This document shows, in pieces, positions 20,646-30,645 of a stretch of DNA of 64,000 nucleotides. The notes under the pieces are model-generated. The model was not told where the DNA came from, did not search any database, and saw nothing but the letters and a program-made list of their open reading frames with translations. Positions within the stretch are counted from its first letter, which is position 1. Every line of letters begins with the position of its first letter. Both the position numbers and the translations under genes were made by a program. Source of the DNA: Sphingomonas sabuli (GTDB lineage Bacteria; Pseudomonadota; Alphaproteobacteria; Sphingomonadales; Sphingomonadaceae); assembly GCF_014352855.1 (NCBI RefSeq), contig NZ_CP060697.1, forward strand, positions 186,001 to 250,000, given 5' to 3'.

Positions 20646-21457
20646 CTGACGGTGCGCTTGCGACTGTAAACCGTGACCACCATGGTGGCCGTCAGTTCGG
20701 CCGCCCCGGGTGACCGCTGGAAACGCGTCGTTTCCACCAGCGTACAGGCGTCCATCTGTTCGGGAATGTCGCGGGAGAACTCGACACCCTCGCACTCGGT
20801 CACGCGGCCATTGCCGTTGATCACCACCCGGCTGACCTGCCGCACTTCGAGCGTCGCATCCTGGATCCTCGGCGCTTTAGGAGCGGCCGTTGGCGCAACC
20901 GGATAGAAATGGATGTCGGTGACGCTGGCCGCCACCGCGTGACCAGCAGGAGCAGCCATGTTCATGGCCTCCATTAGCATGGTCGCGGCCTTGCAGGGCC
21001 CTTCGCCGATGTCGAAGCCCGTCGCGGCAACGTCGCAATCGACCATCTTTCCTTCGCCAGTAAGGCTCAGCGTCGTCCGTGTCGTCCAGGCGTTGCGGGG
21101 CGCGGGCGGAACCAGGTCTTCGCCGACCCTCCAAGTGATGGTCTGAAGGTAGGTGTCCTTGATCGGCCGGCCCTTGGCGTCTTTCGCCGGGCTAAATTGC
21201 GCCCGTGCCCGGATGACGGCGCAGGTTTGTTCGTCGAGCGATGTCGATCCCGACGATTCGATGACCTTGCAGGATTCCACAAAGCCGGACGGGGCGATCA
21301 CCAATCGTACCCGGACCCGGCCTCCCTCCTCGTTCTCAAGAGCGATGGCGGGATAGTCATCAGGCGTGAACAGGCCTTGGAGGTCGCCTTGGGCGGGGGT
21401 CGGCTGGCTCGCCGCGGCGGCGAGCATCAGGGATACGAACAGGCTCGGCACGGGCAC
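20642..21457 (-). CDS. Exported TonB C-terminal-like protein
   Basis: 271 residues with a signal peptide (LFVSLMLAAAASQPTPAQG). The first domain (residues ~40-115) matches the TonB_C pattern: VRLVIAPSGFVESCKVIESSG, LDEQTCAVIRARAQFSPA, then a final strand ending TWRV. The second half repeats the plan in degenerate form (VVINGNGRVTECEGVEFS, CTLVETTRFQRSP). It has no energy-coupling membrane anchor, so it is not a classical TonB. Such proteins are common in sphingomonads and their role is unknown. The GTG start has GAGAGGAA. It closes the minus-strand RTX cluster. Confidence 0.75.
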   Translation of the reverse strand: MPVPSLFVSLMLAAAASQPTPAQGDLQGLFTPDDYPAIALENEEGGRVRVRLVIAPSGFVESCKVIESSGSTSLDEQTCAVIRARAQFSPAKDAKGRPIKDTYLQTITWRVGEDLVPPAPRNAWTTRTTLSLTGEGKMVDCDVAATGFDIGEGPCKAATMLMEAMNMAAPAGHAVAASVTDIHFYPVAPTAAPKAPRIQDATLEVRQVSRVVINGNGRVTECEGVEFSRDIPEQMDACTLVETTRFQRSPGAAELTATMVVTVYSRKRTVS

Positions 21458-21531
21458 TTCCTCTCAAACCTTCCCGAGCAGGGGTATCGTGCGCGGCGTT
21501 ACGCAGCCGCGCAAGTGCGGGGTCCGAAGAC

Positions 21532-22582
21532 CCCGCGTCACGCGTATCGCTCGTTACAGGATGAAGTCGCCGGCGACGAAGGTGTGGCTGCCGTCGACGC
21601 GGATGGCGAAGTCCGCCGTGCCGTCGCCGTTGGTGTCGCCGAACACGTAGGTGTCGACCCCCAGCTGTTCGTAGCGCAGTTCGCCGGCGTGGCCGGTGAA
21701 CGCGCCGCTGCCGATGAAGGCGAACGCCTGGTCGCCGCCGACGGTGGTGTTCGCATCGACATTGTTGAGCCGGATGATGTCGCCCTCGCCGCGGCTGAAG
21801 TCGCGGATGCGGTCGGCGGCGACCGGATCGGCCCCGCCGAAGTCGCCCTGGTAGAAGACGAACAGGTCGGCGCCCGCGCCGCCGGTCATGTCGTCCGACC
21901 CGGTGCCGCCGACGATGAAGTCGGCGCCGTTGCCGCCGTTGAGGTTGTCGTTGCCGGCCTCGCCCAGCAGGCGGTCGTTGCCCGCCGCGCCGTTGATCGC
22001 ATCGTCGCCGCCGCGCCCGGCAAGGATGTTGGCGGAGCTGTTGCCGAGCATGTAGTTGGCCAGCCCGTTGCCGGTGCCGCTGATGGTCCCGGCACCGGTC
22101 AGGATCAGGTCCTCGACGTTGGCGCCAAGCGCGAAGTCGACGATCGTGCGCACCGTGTCGTGGCCCGCGCCGGCCGCTTCGACCACCGTGTCGCCGGCGT
22201 TCCACACGACATAGGTGTCGTTGCCCTCGCCGCCGCGCATGCTGTCGGACCCGCCCGCGCCATGGATGAAGTTGTCGCCGGCATTGCCGACGATGACGTT
22301 GTCGAAGGCGTTGCCGATACCCTCGATCGCGCCGGTGCCGGTCAGCACCAGATTCTCGACATAGCGGGTCAGGCGGAAGTCGACCGACGAGCGCACCGTG
22401 TCGATGCCTTCGCCGTCATTCTCGATCGCCCGGTCGCCAAGGTTGTCGACGATGTAGGTGTCGTCGCCGACCCCGCCGAGCATGTAGTCGGCGCCCGTCG
22501 ACCCGTTGAGCACGTTGTCGCCGCTGTTGCCGTACAGCCGGTTGTCCAACCCGTTGCCGACCGCGTTGATGTTGGCGCTGCC
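21532..22582. repeat. Direct repeat copy A (3' end of giant RTX gene)
   Basis: About 1,051 bp matches 30646-31696 in the same orientation, with about six differences counted by eye and a central stretch of nearly 890 bp with none. The copy includes the last ~343 codons of the giant gene and ~22 bp past its stop. Confidence 0.9.
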
Positions 22583-25500
22583 CGTCAGGCTGATCGTCTC
22601 GACGTTGGCCGGCAACCGGTAGGTGACGCTGGAACGGACCGTGTCATCGCCTTCGCCGGCGTTTTCGACGACCGCGTCACCGACATTGTCGACATAGAAC
22701 AGATCGTTGCCGGTCAGGCCGTACATCACGTCCGCGCCGATGCCGCCGTCCAGCGTGTCATCCACATCCAGCCGGCCGAACACGACATCCCCCTCGCTGT
22801 CGAGGCCGCTGATGAACAGCGTGACGAAGACGGTGTTGCCGTTGGCCAGCGTGTAAGTGAAATACTCGGCGTACAGCGTGTTTTGCCCGCCGGATTCCGG
22901 TGACGGCACGCCGCGGTAAGCACCGTTGGGATCGAAGGAGAAGGTCCCGTCCGCGTTGACCGTAAGTAGGGTGCCCGTCGAGGTCGTGAACTGCGTGCCG
23001 ACGTTGGCCGCGGACCCATTCACTTCCGCGATCTGCAGCGGCGGCCCATCCGGATCGGAATCGGCGCCATAACCATTGTCCGCGAACAGGTTTCCGGTAA
23101 CGACGGTCTGCTCGTTGGTGGTGAATTCGTCGTCCTGTGCAACCGCCGGATCGTCCACGGCGACCACGTTCACGGTCGACGTCACGGTCGTCGTATCGTC
23201 GCCGCCAAGCACGGATCCGCCGCCGTCGACCAAGTTCCAGGTGATCGTGCGATCGCCGCCGGTCGCGCCGTTTCCGGCATTGTTCTGGTAGGTAAACGAA
23301 CGGATCAGCTCGCTGACCCGGGCAGGGGTGGCGCCGGTGCTGAACTGGATGGTGATCGAATCGTCCCGCACTTCACCGACCGTGCCGACGAGAGCGCCGT
23401 TGATCAGGACGATCGCGCCCGGTTCGAATTCGCCCATGATCATCACCGATCCGTCGGCGATGCGCAGCTGGTCTTCGCCTGCCACGAACCCGCTGGAAAT
23501 GCTGACCGTCAGGCTGCCCGACGCAAAGGAGTTGCTGTCGGCGTCGGTGACCGCGGCGTTGCCGCCATTGTCGAGGTAGATTGCCCCGTCGGTCTCGTTC
23601 CAGGTGACGGTGTCGCCTTGCAGCTCGGCGACCACCGGAGCCACGTTCGGCGTGAAGAAGCCGAAGTCGAGGGTGTTGTTGGTGTTGTTGCCGAACACGT
23701 CGACCGACGGCTCGTCACCGTAGCTCAGCGTGATCGACCGGCTGGCGACGCTGCCGTCGTCCATCGCGCGGCCGTTGCTGTCGCCGTCTTCGTTATTGTC
23801 GGGGTCGAGACCTAGGCCGGAAACCACCATGCCCTCAAGCGCGCTGCCGGTCTGGAAGTTCGCCGCGTCGATGCTGACGATGTAATTGCCGGGCGCCAGG
23901 CTGTCGAAGACGTAATATCCGTCCGCGTCGGTGATGGTCGTCGCGATTGCCGCGCCGTCCGCGATATTGTCGTTATTGGCGTCGGCGTAGAGGCTGATGG
24001 TCACGCCCGACAGCCCGTCTTCATACAAGGGCTCGAATTCGCCGTCCCCGTTGGCATCGTACCAGACGCGATCGCCAAGGGTCAGGGTCTCGACGACGAG
24101 CGCCGTCAGGTTCGAGGTCACGCCGCCGGTGGAAGGGGTGAAGTCGACGGTCGCGTAATTCTGATAGGTGGGAATGACCATGTTCGAGAAATTCCAGACT
24201 GTGGACGTATATTGGACAAGGATGCCGCTGCCTGCATCCAGCGTGCCGAGGGACACCGGCGCCAGAGCATAGGCCGTCGCACCGATGTCGCCGAAGTCGC
24301 CGTTGGCGACGTCGCCGGCGCCTGGCAGGCGCCGCTCGCCGACGTTGGCGTAACCGTACATGAGGCTGCCGGCGTCACCCGATTGATAGGAATCGCCCAG
24401 GCCGACCTGGTGGCCAAGCTCGTGCATAACCACGGTCAGCAGGTCCATCGCGCCATCGGCGCCGCTGCCCGCGATCGCGGTCAGCGACGTGCCCGACCCG
24501 CCGAACTCGCTGTCGTCGCCGGGCGTGCCGTCGACGAACCAGCCGTGACCGGCACCGTTGCTGTCGATGGTGATCGTGCCCGCATTGCTGGTGGCAAGAT
24601 ACACGCCAGTCATGTCGGCGACGCTGATCGTTGCCGCGCGCATCGCCGCCAGCTGCTCGTCGCTGGCGCCTGTATCTGCCCAACGCTGGATGGCCGCGTC
24701 GATGACCGCGTCCAGCTGCGCTTGGGTAAGGTCGTGCGAAGTCGTGGCATCGTCAGGCGAACCGGCCTGGCCGTCCGGCGCGCCGGCACCGCCATCGGTG
24801 CCGCTATCCGATCCGCCGATGGTGGCCAGGATGGCGGCCGGCGGCAACAGGGGCGTACCTGGTGCGCTGGGATCGGCGCCGTTGATGAAACCGTGCCCGG
24901 TGCCGCTGACATTGTTCGTGACGCGCGTGCCGTTCGACGCGTCCAGCGTGTTCTGTCCGGCAAGATAGGCGCCGACGGCGGTGTTGTTGTCGGCGGCGCC
25001 GCTGTAGCCTGGCAGGATGACGGTGGTGCCGAACCGCTGCTGCAGCGAAATGTCGGAGCCGATACCGACATAGGAACCGACCAGATTATTGTTCGAGATC
25101 TCGAGCGTCGCGGTAAGATCGTCGCCGCCGTTGGACGATGTCGTGCCGACGTTCACGTACAGGCCAAAGCGGTTCGCGGCGGCTCCCGGCGTGTTGCCCG
25201 GGTTATTCACCGTGTTGCCTGTGATCGTCAGGTCGATATCCGGCGTGCTGTTGCCCATTTCATCGCCGAGCGCGATGAAAATGCCCTGGCCATTATATTC
25301 GCGCACCAGATTGTTGCTGATGTTGACGATCGAATTGCCGCCCCCGGCTACGCTGCCAAAGGAAATGCCCGACCCTTGGACGGACCCCGAATTGTTGAGC
25401 GTCGGATCGCCGACGATATTGCCGGTGATGCTGCCGTTTACCGAGGCATTGTTTGAATCCACACCGATCGCAGAGCCCTGGATTGTCCCGAGGACGGTGT

Positions 25501-27784
25501 TGCCTTCGACCAGGAAATTCACCGCGGCGCCGTTCTCGGATATGATCCCGATATTCCCGCCGACACTCGTACCGAGGTTGTGCGTGTAGTTGTTGTTGGC
25601 GGCATCGTAGGCGATCAGGTTGTTGGCGTAATTGTCGGTGACCGTGAAATTGCCCGTACCGCCGTTGCTCACCCGCAAGTAGACGGCGTTGCCGACTTCT
25701 CCCAGGAAGTCGTTGTCATCGACCAGCGCGGTAATCGATCCGCCGCCAAAGGAAGAAACCGTCAGATTGTCGCCGCCGCTCGCAACGGCCGTGTTCATCA
25801 CCTGCGTAGCGCCGAAGGTGTTGCCGCTGGCGGTGAAGTTGAGCAGCCCGGTGCCCACATTGACGATGGCCAGATTGTCGTCGAGCCCGCCCTGGATGGT
25901 GTTGTTGGTGACGGCGACGTTGCCCGTCAGTTCGTCGAAATGGATCGCACCTTCGCTCAGCGTCACCTGTGACGCCGTCCCGGCATTGAGGATGTGGTTG
26001 TTTCCGTTGACGCCGTTGACGACCGAGTTGGTCAGCGCAAAGCCGGTGACGTTGTGGCCATAGATTCCGAAGTTTGAAAAATCGTTCAGCTGCACGTTGT
26101 TGAGCTGCACGTCGGTGGTGTTGTTGAGATAGATGCCGACACCGCCGTTGCCCGCCGAAACGCTCAATTGGTACAGGTTCGGCGCAGCGCTGTTGTTGTC
26201 CGTGCCGGTGAAATGCTGGATCGTGCCGCCGCTTCCCGCGGTGCCGTTGCCGGTGATGTGCAGGCCACCGGCCGATCCGGTGGTGTCGAGGATCACGCCG
26301 ACCCCGGATGTGCCCGCCGCGGATCCCGCGCTGATGCTCTGGAACGTCACGTCGGCGGCACCGATATTGGTGTTGCTGATATTCAGCGCGGTGCCGGCCG
26401 TGGTGGTGATCGAGTTGCCCGCGCCCGTTACCGTGACCGTGCCGCCGCCAGTGGCGGAGAAGCCGGTGCCGGTGGTGCTGTCGATATCGAGCCCGCCGCC
26501 GCTCATCGACAGGGTGCTGCCGGCCGAGTTGCCGGTGAAGGCGAAGGCGGTTCCGCTGGTCGTGTCCAGGTTGGTCGTGCCGCCGTTGAACGTGAAGCTG
26601 TTCGTACCGGTGTTGCTGCCGATGTTGATCGCGCTGTTCGTGCCCAGGTCGGCGGTGACGTTGTTGCCGAAGCTGACCGTCAGCCCGCTGTTGCCGGAAA
26701 TGTCGATGCCGTTCTGGCCGTGCGAACCGCTGATGACCGTGGTGCCGGAGACCGTGAACGTGCCCGACACGCCGGTCAGGTCGACCACGCCCCCGTTGCC
26801 GCCGGTCGAGCCGATCGAGCCGATCGAGTTGAGCGACACGTTGAGAGTCCCGCCCTGATCGATGTCGAGGATCTGGCCCTGTCCGGCGATGGTGGTGTTC
26901 GACATGGTCAACGTCCCGACCGTGCCGTTGCCGTCGCTCACGCCGACCGCGCTGGTCGAGGTGCCGATCAGGTTGAATCCGCTGACCGTATTGCCGGTCG
27001 ACAGGGTGATGCCGACGTCGCTGTAGTTGAGCGTGGTGTTGCCGCTGCCGGCACCGATGGCGATGCCGTTGACGACGAACGCGGTGCCGTCGCCGACCAG
27101 CGTCTGGTTGGCTTCAAGCTGCAGGTTGGCGGAATAGGCGCCCGGGCCGCGGTCGTAGACGAAGATGGTGTCGCCGGCGCTGTCGGCGTCGCCGGTCCCG
27201 CCGGCCCCGTTCAATTGGTCGAGGCTGGTGTACGGGCGGTCGTAGGACCCGTCGGACGCGCCGTTGGACCCGTCATAGGCGCTGTCGACATACCAGACGA
27301 GGCCGGTGACGTTGACCGTCACCTCGGCCGCGCCGACGCTGGCCAGGCCGTCTTCGTCGACGGTTTCATAAGTGAAGCTGGCGGCGCCGGTGAAGCCGGC
27401 TTCGGGCGTGAAGGTGAACGTGCCGTCGCCGTTGTCGACGATGGTGCCATGGTCGCCCGCGCTCACGTTGGTAACGGTCAGGTTGGCCGCATTGCCGTCG
27501 GCGTCGCTGTCGTTGCCGATCAGCTGGGCGGTCGTGATGATGACCGGCGTGTTGCCGGTGATGTCGATGGTGTCCGCATGCGCGACCGGCCCGATCTGGA
27601 CCGAGCCGGGATCGATCGTCATCCCGTTCTCGGTCAGCGTCGCGATGATATCGGTGACCGTGGTGTCGCCGGTATTGGTGACGATCAACTCGTTGAGCAG
27701 GGTATCGCCCGGATCGATGTTGCCATCTCCGTCCACGTCGTTGGACAGGGTCTGGGTCAGCGTGCTTTGGATATCGACAGGCAT
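21554..27784 (-). CDS. Giant secreted RTX protein with beta-helix and metalloprotease motif
   Basis: 2,076 residues. N-terminal CARDB/Ig-like repeats (~1-160) are followed by a long Asn/Gly/Thr-rich region (~165-900) with right-handed beta-helix spacing (SGFNLIGTSTSAVGV, NTTIAGQGQ). HELGHQVGLGD at residues 1121-1131 matches the zinc motif HExxHxxGxxD. A Met-turn-like SLMYGY follows, as in metzincins. An SdrD-B-like domain (GDRVWYDANGDGEFEP) starts near 1235, then cadherin-like segments, then RTX calcium-binding nonapeptides from ~1665 (GGNGADFIVGGTGSDDMTGG). There is no N-terminal signal. The C-terminus HTFVAGDFIL suggests type I secretion. Probably cell-surface or extracellular; its substrate is unknown. 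Confidence 0.85.
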   Translation of the reverse strand: MPVDIQSTLTQTLSNDVDGDGNIDPGDTLLNELIVTNTGDTTVTDIIATLTENGMTIDPGSVQIGPVAHADTIDITGNTPVIITTAQLIGNDSDADGNAANLTVTNVSAGDHGTIVDNGDGTFTFTPEAGFTGAASFTYETVDEDGLASVGAAEVTVNVTGLVWYVDSAYDGSNGASDGSYDRPYTSLDQLNGAGGTGDADSAGDTIFVYDRGPGAYSANLQLEANQTLVGDGTAFVVNGIAIGAGSGNTTLNYSDVGITLSTGNTVSGFNLIGTSTSAVGVSDGNGTVGTLTMSNTTIAGQGQILDIDQGGTLNVSLNSIGSIGSTGGNGGVVDLTGVSGTFTVSGTTVISGSHGQNGIDISGNSGLTVSFGNNVTADLGTNSAINIGSNTGTNSFTFNGGTTNLDTTSGTAFAFTGNSAGSTLSMSGGGLDIDSTTGTGFSATGGGTVTVTGAGNSITTTAGTALNISNTNIGAADVTFQSISAGSAAGTSGVGVILDTTGSAGGLHITGNGTAGSGGTIQHFTGTDNNSAAPNLYQLSVSAGNGGVGIYLNNTTDVQLNNVQLNDFSNFGIYGHNVTGFALTNSVVNGVNGNNHILNAGTASQVTLSEGAIHFDELTGNVAVTNNTIQGGLDDNLAIVNVGTGLLNFTASGNTFGATQVMNTAVASGGDNLTVSSFGGGSITALVDDNDFLGEVGNAVYLRVSNGGTGNFTVTDNYANNLIAYDAANNNYTHNLGTSVGGNIGIISENGAAVNFLVEGNTVLGTIQGSAIGVDSNNASVNGSITGNIVGDPTLNNSGSVQGSGISFGSVAGGGNSIVNISNNLVREYNGQGIFIALGDEMGNSTPDIDLTITGNTVNNPGNTPGAAANRFGLYVNVGTTSSNGGDDLTATLEISNNNLVGSYVGIGSDISLQQRFGTTVILPGYSGAADNNTAVGAYLAGQNTLDASNGTRVTNNVSGTGHGFINGADPSAPGTPLLPPAAILATIGGSDSGTDGGAGAPDGQAGSPDDATTSHDLTQAQLDAVIDAAIQRWADTGASDEQLAAMRAATISVADMTGVYLATSNAGTITIDSNGAGHGWFVDGTPGDDSEFGGSGTSLTAIAGSGADGAMDLLTVVMHELGHQVGLGDSYQSGDAGSLMYGYANVGERRLPGAGDVANGDFGDIGATAYALAPVSLGTLDAGSGILVQYTSTVWNFSNMVIPTYQNYATVDFTPSTGGVTSNLTALVVETLTLGDRVWYDANGDGEFEPLYEDGLSGVTISLYADANNDNIADGAAIATTITDADGYYVFDSLAPGNYIVSIDAANFQTGSALEGMVVSGLGLDPDNNEDGDSNGRAMDDGSVASRSITLSYGDEPSVDVFGNNTNNTLDFGFFTPNVAPVVAELQGDTVTWNETDGAIYLDNGGNAAVTDADSNSFASGSLTVSISSGFVAGEDQLRIADGSVMIMGEFEPGAIVLINGALVGTVGEVRDDSITIQFSTGATPARVSELIRSFTYQNNAGNGATGGDRTITWNLVDGGGSVLGGDDTTTVTSTVNVVAVDDPAVAQDDEFTTNEQTVVTGNLFADNGYGADSDPDGPPLQIAEVNGSAANVGTQFTTSTGTLLTVNADGTFSFDPNGAYRGVPSPESGGQNTLYAEYFTYTLANGNTVFVTLFISGLDSEGDVVFGRLDVDDTLDGGIGADVMYGLTGNDLFYVDNVGDAVVENAGEGDDTVRSSVTYRLPANVETISLTGSANINAVGNGLDNRLYGNSGDNVLNGSTGADYMLGGVGDDTYIVDNLGDRAIENDGEGIDTVRSSVDFRLTRYVENLVLTGTGAIEGIGNAFDNVIVGNAGDNFIHGAGGSDSMRGGEGNDTYVVWNAGDTVVEAAGAGHDTVRTIVDFALGANVEDLILTGAGTISGTGNGLANYMLGNSSANILAGRGGDDAINGAAGNDRLLGEAGNDNLNGGNGADFIVGGTGSDDMTGGAGADLFVFYQGDFGGADPVAADRIRDFSRGEGDIIRLNNVDANTTVGGDQAFAFIGSGAFTGHAGELRYEQLGVDTYVFGDTNGDGTADFAIRVDGSHTFVAGDFIL

Positions 27785-27956
27785 AGCAATTCCCCACGGT
27801 CGCGCGGGGATAACGTACGTACGATCAACGCCTTGCAAGGCCGAGCCCCCCGCAGAGTTCGGCCACTAACCTTGCGCATTAATTTACGTCCGTTTCAAGA
27901 CTGATCGGGACGGAAAATCGTCATTTTTCGGGACTCCGCGTCGGGCGCTGCCCACC

Positions 27957-30590
27957 CTAGAGAATGAAGTCGCCGATGACGAAGTTCTGCAGTCCGTCGA
28001 CGCGGACGGCGAAGTCCGCCACGCCGTCGCCGTTGGTATCGCCGAACACATAGGTATTTGCGCCGATCTGCTCGAACCGCAATTGGCCCGCGGCGCTGAA
28101 GGCGGCCTTGCCGATGAACTGGAAGCCCTGGTCGCCGGCGACATTGGCGTTGGCGTCCACCAGGCTGAAATCCATGCGGTCGATCTCGCCGTGGCTGAAA
28201 TCGCGGATCCGGTCTGCGGTGACCGGTGTGGCGCCGCCGAAATCGCCGTCGCGGAAAATGAACATGTCCGACCCGGTGCCGCCGGACATGATGTCCATGC
28301 CCACGCCGCCATCGACCTTGTCGTCGCCGTTGCCGCCGTTGAGATTGTCCGCGCCGGCGCCGCCGCGAAGCTGGTCGTTGCCGCCGCCGCCGATGATCTC
28401 GTCGTTGCCGCCCAGCCCGGACAGCAGGTTGGCCGCGGCATTGCCGAGCATCGAATTGGCGAGGTTGTTGCCTGTCCCGCTGACCGCGCCGTTGCTGGAC
28501 AGGGTCAGGTCCTCGACGTTGGCGCCAAGGGTAAAGCTGACCGACGAATAGACGATGTCGCGACCTTCGCCCGCGGACTCGACGACCTGGTCGCCGGCGT
28601 TCTCGACGACATAGATGTCGTTGCCGGCGCCGCCGCTCATCATGTCCGCGCCGCCGGCCCCGTGGATGAAGTTGTTGCCGCTGTTGCCGATGATGGTGTT
28701 GGCCTGGGCGCTGCCGATGCCCTCCAGATTGTCGCTGCCCGTCAGGATCAGGGTCTCGACGTAGTTCGCCAGCCGGAAGTTGATCGACGAACGCACCGTG
28801 TCGTTGCCGCTGTTGTTGGCTTCGACCGCCCGGTCGCCGAACTGGCTCGCGAAATAGCTGTCGTCGCCGGCGCCGCCGCGCATGATGTCCGCGCCCGCGC
28901 CGCCGTTGATGACGTTGTTGCCGCTGTTGCCAAGGATGAGGTTGTTGAGCGCGTTGCCGGTGGCGTTGATGTTGGCCGTGCCGGTCAGCGTCAGGCGCTC
29001 CACATTGGCCGCCAGCACGTGGGTGACCGACGACCTGACGGTGTCGATGCCCTGGCCAGTGTTCTCGACGACGACGTCGCCGGCCGAATCCACGACATAA
29101 GTGTCGTTGCCGGCGCCGCCCGTCATCTGGTCGTTGCCGGTTCCGCCATTGATGATGTCGTTGCCGGTCGATCCCGAAAGATTGTCGTCGCTGTCCAGCC
29201 CGCGGATCGTCCAGTTGTCGCCGGTGAAGGCCGCGAACGTGTCGCTGTCGGGCGTCCCGTTCCAGAAGGCGCTCGGATCGACCGCGACGCGCACGGTCAT
29301 GCCCCAGCCGACGCCGTCGTTGCGATAGACCTCGATCCGGCCCTGAAGCGAAAGGTTGGTGACGCCGGCAATCATGTCGAGGTCGCCGTCGCCGTCGATG
29401 TCATCGAACACCGGCGCCGAATTCTGGCCGGTCCGCAAGCTCCAGAACGGAGCCTCGAACGTGTCTTCCTGCGTGAAGATTCCGTTGCTGTTACGATAGA
29501 AGATGAAGTGCCCGTTGGAATTGCCGTGCACCATGTCGAGGTCGCCGTCGCCGTCGATATCGGCAAAGGTCGGCGCCGGGTAACTGCCGACCGGCAGTTG
29601 AACGACGTTGAACGGATGGGTGTCGATCTTGGTGACGGTGTTGTTGAGGTTGTTCTGGTACAGGAACATCAGCCCGTCCCGGCCGCCCACCACCAGGTCC
29701 AGGTCGCCGTCATTGTCGTAATCGTACGTCGCCATGCGCCCGTGCTGGTTGTAGCCGCGGTCGAACAGGGCGCCGGCGTCGCTGAAGGTGCCGTTGCCGT
29801 TGTTGGTGTAGCGCCGGGCGATCCCCGACTGCCCGTCGAGGATGACCGCGTCCTTGTCGTTATCGCCGTCGAGATCGAGGAAGGCGATCGACGTCAATTC
29901 GCCGTCGGACACGTTGGTGTTGATGGTGCCGAACGGATTGCCCGCGCCCTCGACTTGCACGTAATTCATCGGGCCGTCGTTGCGCAGCAGGTGGATTTCT
30001 CCATCCGCCGCGCCGCAGAAGATGTCGAGGTCGCCGTCGCCGTCATAGTCGTAAAGCGTCGGGGTCACTTCGTAGCTGACCTGCTGCGACCCGAGATTGT
30101 TGAACGGATTGTCCGACCCTTCGAGCAGGGTGAACCCGGCGCCGGTGAACCCGCCGTTCAGATCGTTGCCGGCGGCATCGAGGACGTTGATCGACAGGAA
30201 GCGCTCGGCGGTCGGGGTCGCGCTGGTGTGCGCGTAGGTCAGGTTTTCGATCAGCGCTTCGACCGCGGGGCTGGTGGCGTTGGCATTGAGCGTGATGGTC
30301 AGCGGTTGTCCGTCGACGCCGCCCTCGAACGTCCCGATCGTCACGCCGCCATAGGTGACGTTCGATCCGATGGTGTTGATCCGCCCGGCCCCGATCCCTT
30401 CGTTGCGGATGCCGAATTGATCTTCCGCCAGCGCCAGTCCGGCGGTGGACAGGATTACCGTGGCGCCGTCGAAATCATCGTCCGGATCGTTGAACGTGAC
30501 ATCGCCATCGATGATCTGCGGCACCGTCGTGACCACCGGCCGGCTGAAGATCACCTCGCCCGACAGGTTGGTCAGAGTTGGAGCTGGCAT
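27957..30590 (-). CDS. FG-GAP/VCBS-repeat RTX protein (copy 2)
   Basis: 877 residues without signal peptide. Residues 1-165 form a beta-rich domain (MPAPTLTNLSGEVIFSRP, DPDDDFDGATVILS). Residues ~175-440 carry FG-GAP/VCBS repeats with calcium loops (YDYDGDGDLDIF, DLDGDNDKDAVI, DIDGDGDLDMVHGNSNG), probably a beta-propeller. RTX nonapeptides and VENLTLTGTANI-type spacers fill ~455-877, ending QNFVIGDFIL. It is probably exported by a type I system. It is a clear paralogue of the gene at 33463-36087, with the same domain order and length. GGGAGA precedes the ATG. Ligand unknown; adhesin or polymer-binding protein is the likeliest role. Confidence 0.85.
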   Translation of the reverse strand: MPAPTLTNLSGEVIFSRPVVTTVPQIIDGDVTFNDPDDDFDGATVILSTAGLALAEDQFGIRNEGIGAGRINTIGSNVTYGGVTIGTFEGGVDGQPLTITLNANATSPAVEALIENLTYAHTSATPTAERFLSINVLDAAGNDLNGGFTGAGFTLLEGSDNPFNNLGSQQVSYEVTPTLYDYDGDGDLDIFCGAADGEIHLLRNDGPMNYVQVEGAGNPFGTINTNVSDGELTSIAFLDLDGDNDKDAVILDGQSGIARRYTNNGNGTFSDAGALFDRGYNQHGRMATYDYDNDGDLDLVVGGRDGLMFLYQNNLNNTVTKIDTHPFNVVQLPVGSYPAPTFADIDGDGDLDMVHGNSNGHFIFYRNSNGIFTQEDTFEAPFWSLRTGQNSAPVFDDIDGDGDLDMIAGVTNLSLQGRIEVYRNDGVGWGMTVRVAVDPSAFWNGTPDSDTFAAFTGDNWTIRGLDSDDNLSGSTGNDIINGGTGNDQMTGGAGNDTYVVDSAGDVVVENTGQGIDTVRSSVTHVLAANVERLTLTGTANINATGNALNNLILGNSGNNVINGGAGADIMRGGAGDDSYFASQFGDRAVEANNSGNDTVRSSINFRLANYVETLILTGSDNLEGIGSAQANTIIGNSGNNFIHGAGGADMMSGGAGNDIYVVENAGDQVVESAGEGRDIVYSSVSFTLGANVEDLTLSSNGAVSGTGNNLANSMLGNAAANLLSGLGGNDEIIGGGGNDQLRGGAGADNLNGGNGDDKVDGGVGMDIMSGGTGSDMFIFRDGDFGGATPVTADRIRDFSHGEIDRMDFSLVDANANVAGDQGFQFIGKAAFSAAGQLRFEQIGANTYVFGDTNGDGVADFAVRVDGLQNFVIGDFIL

Positions 30591-30645
30591 GTCTAAGTCT
30601 CCCTATTTCCCGGCGGACTGCGGCGCGCGATCCCTAGTCGGTCGG

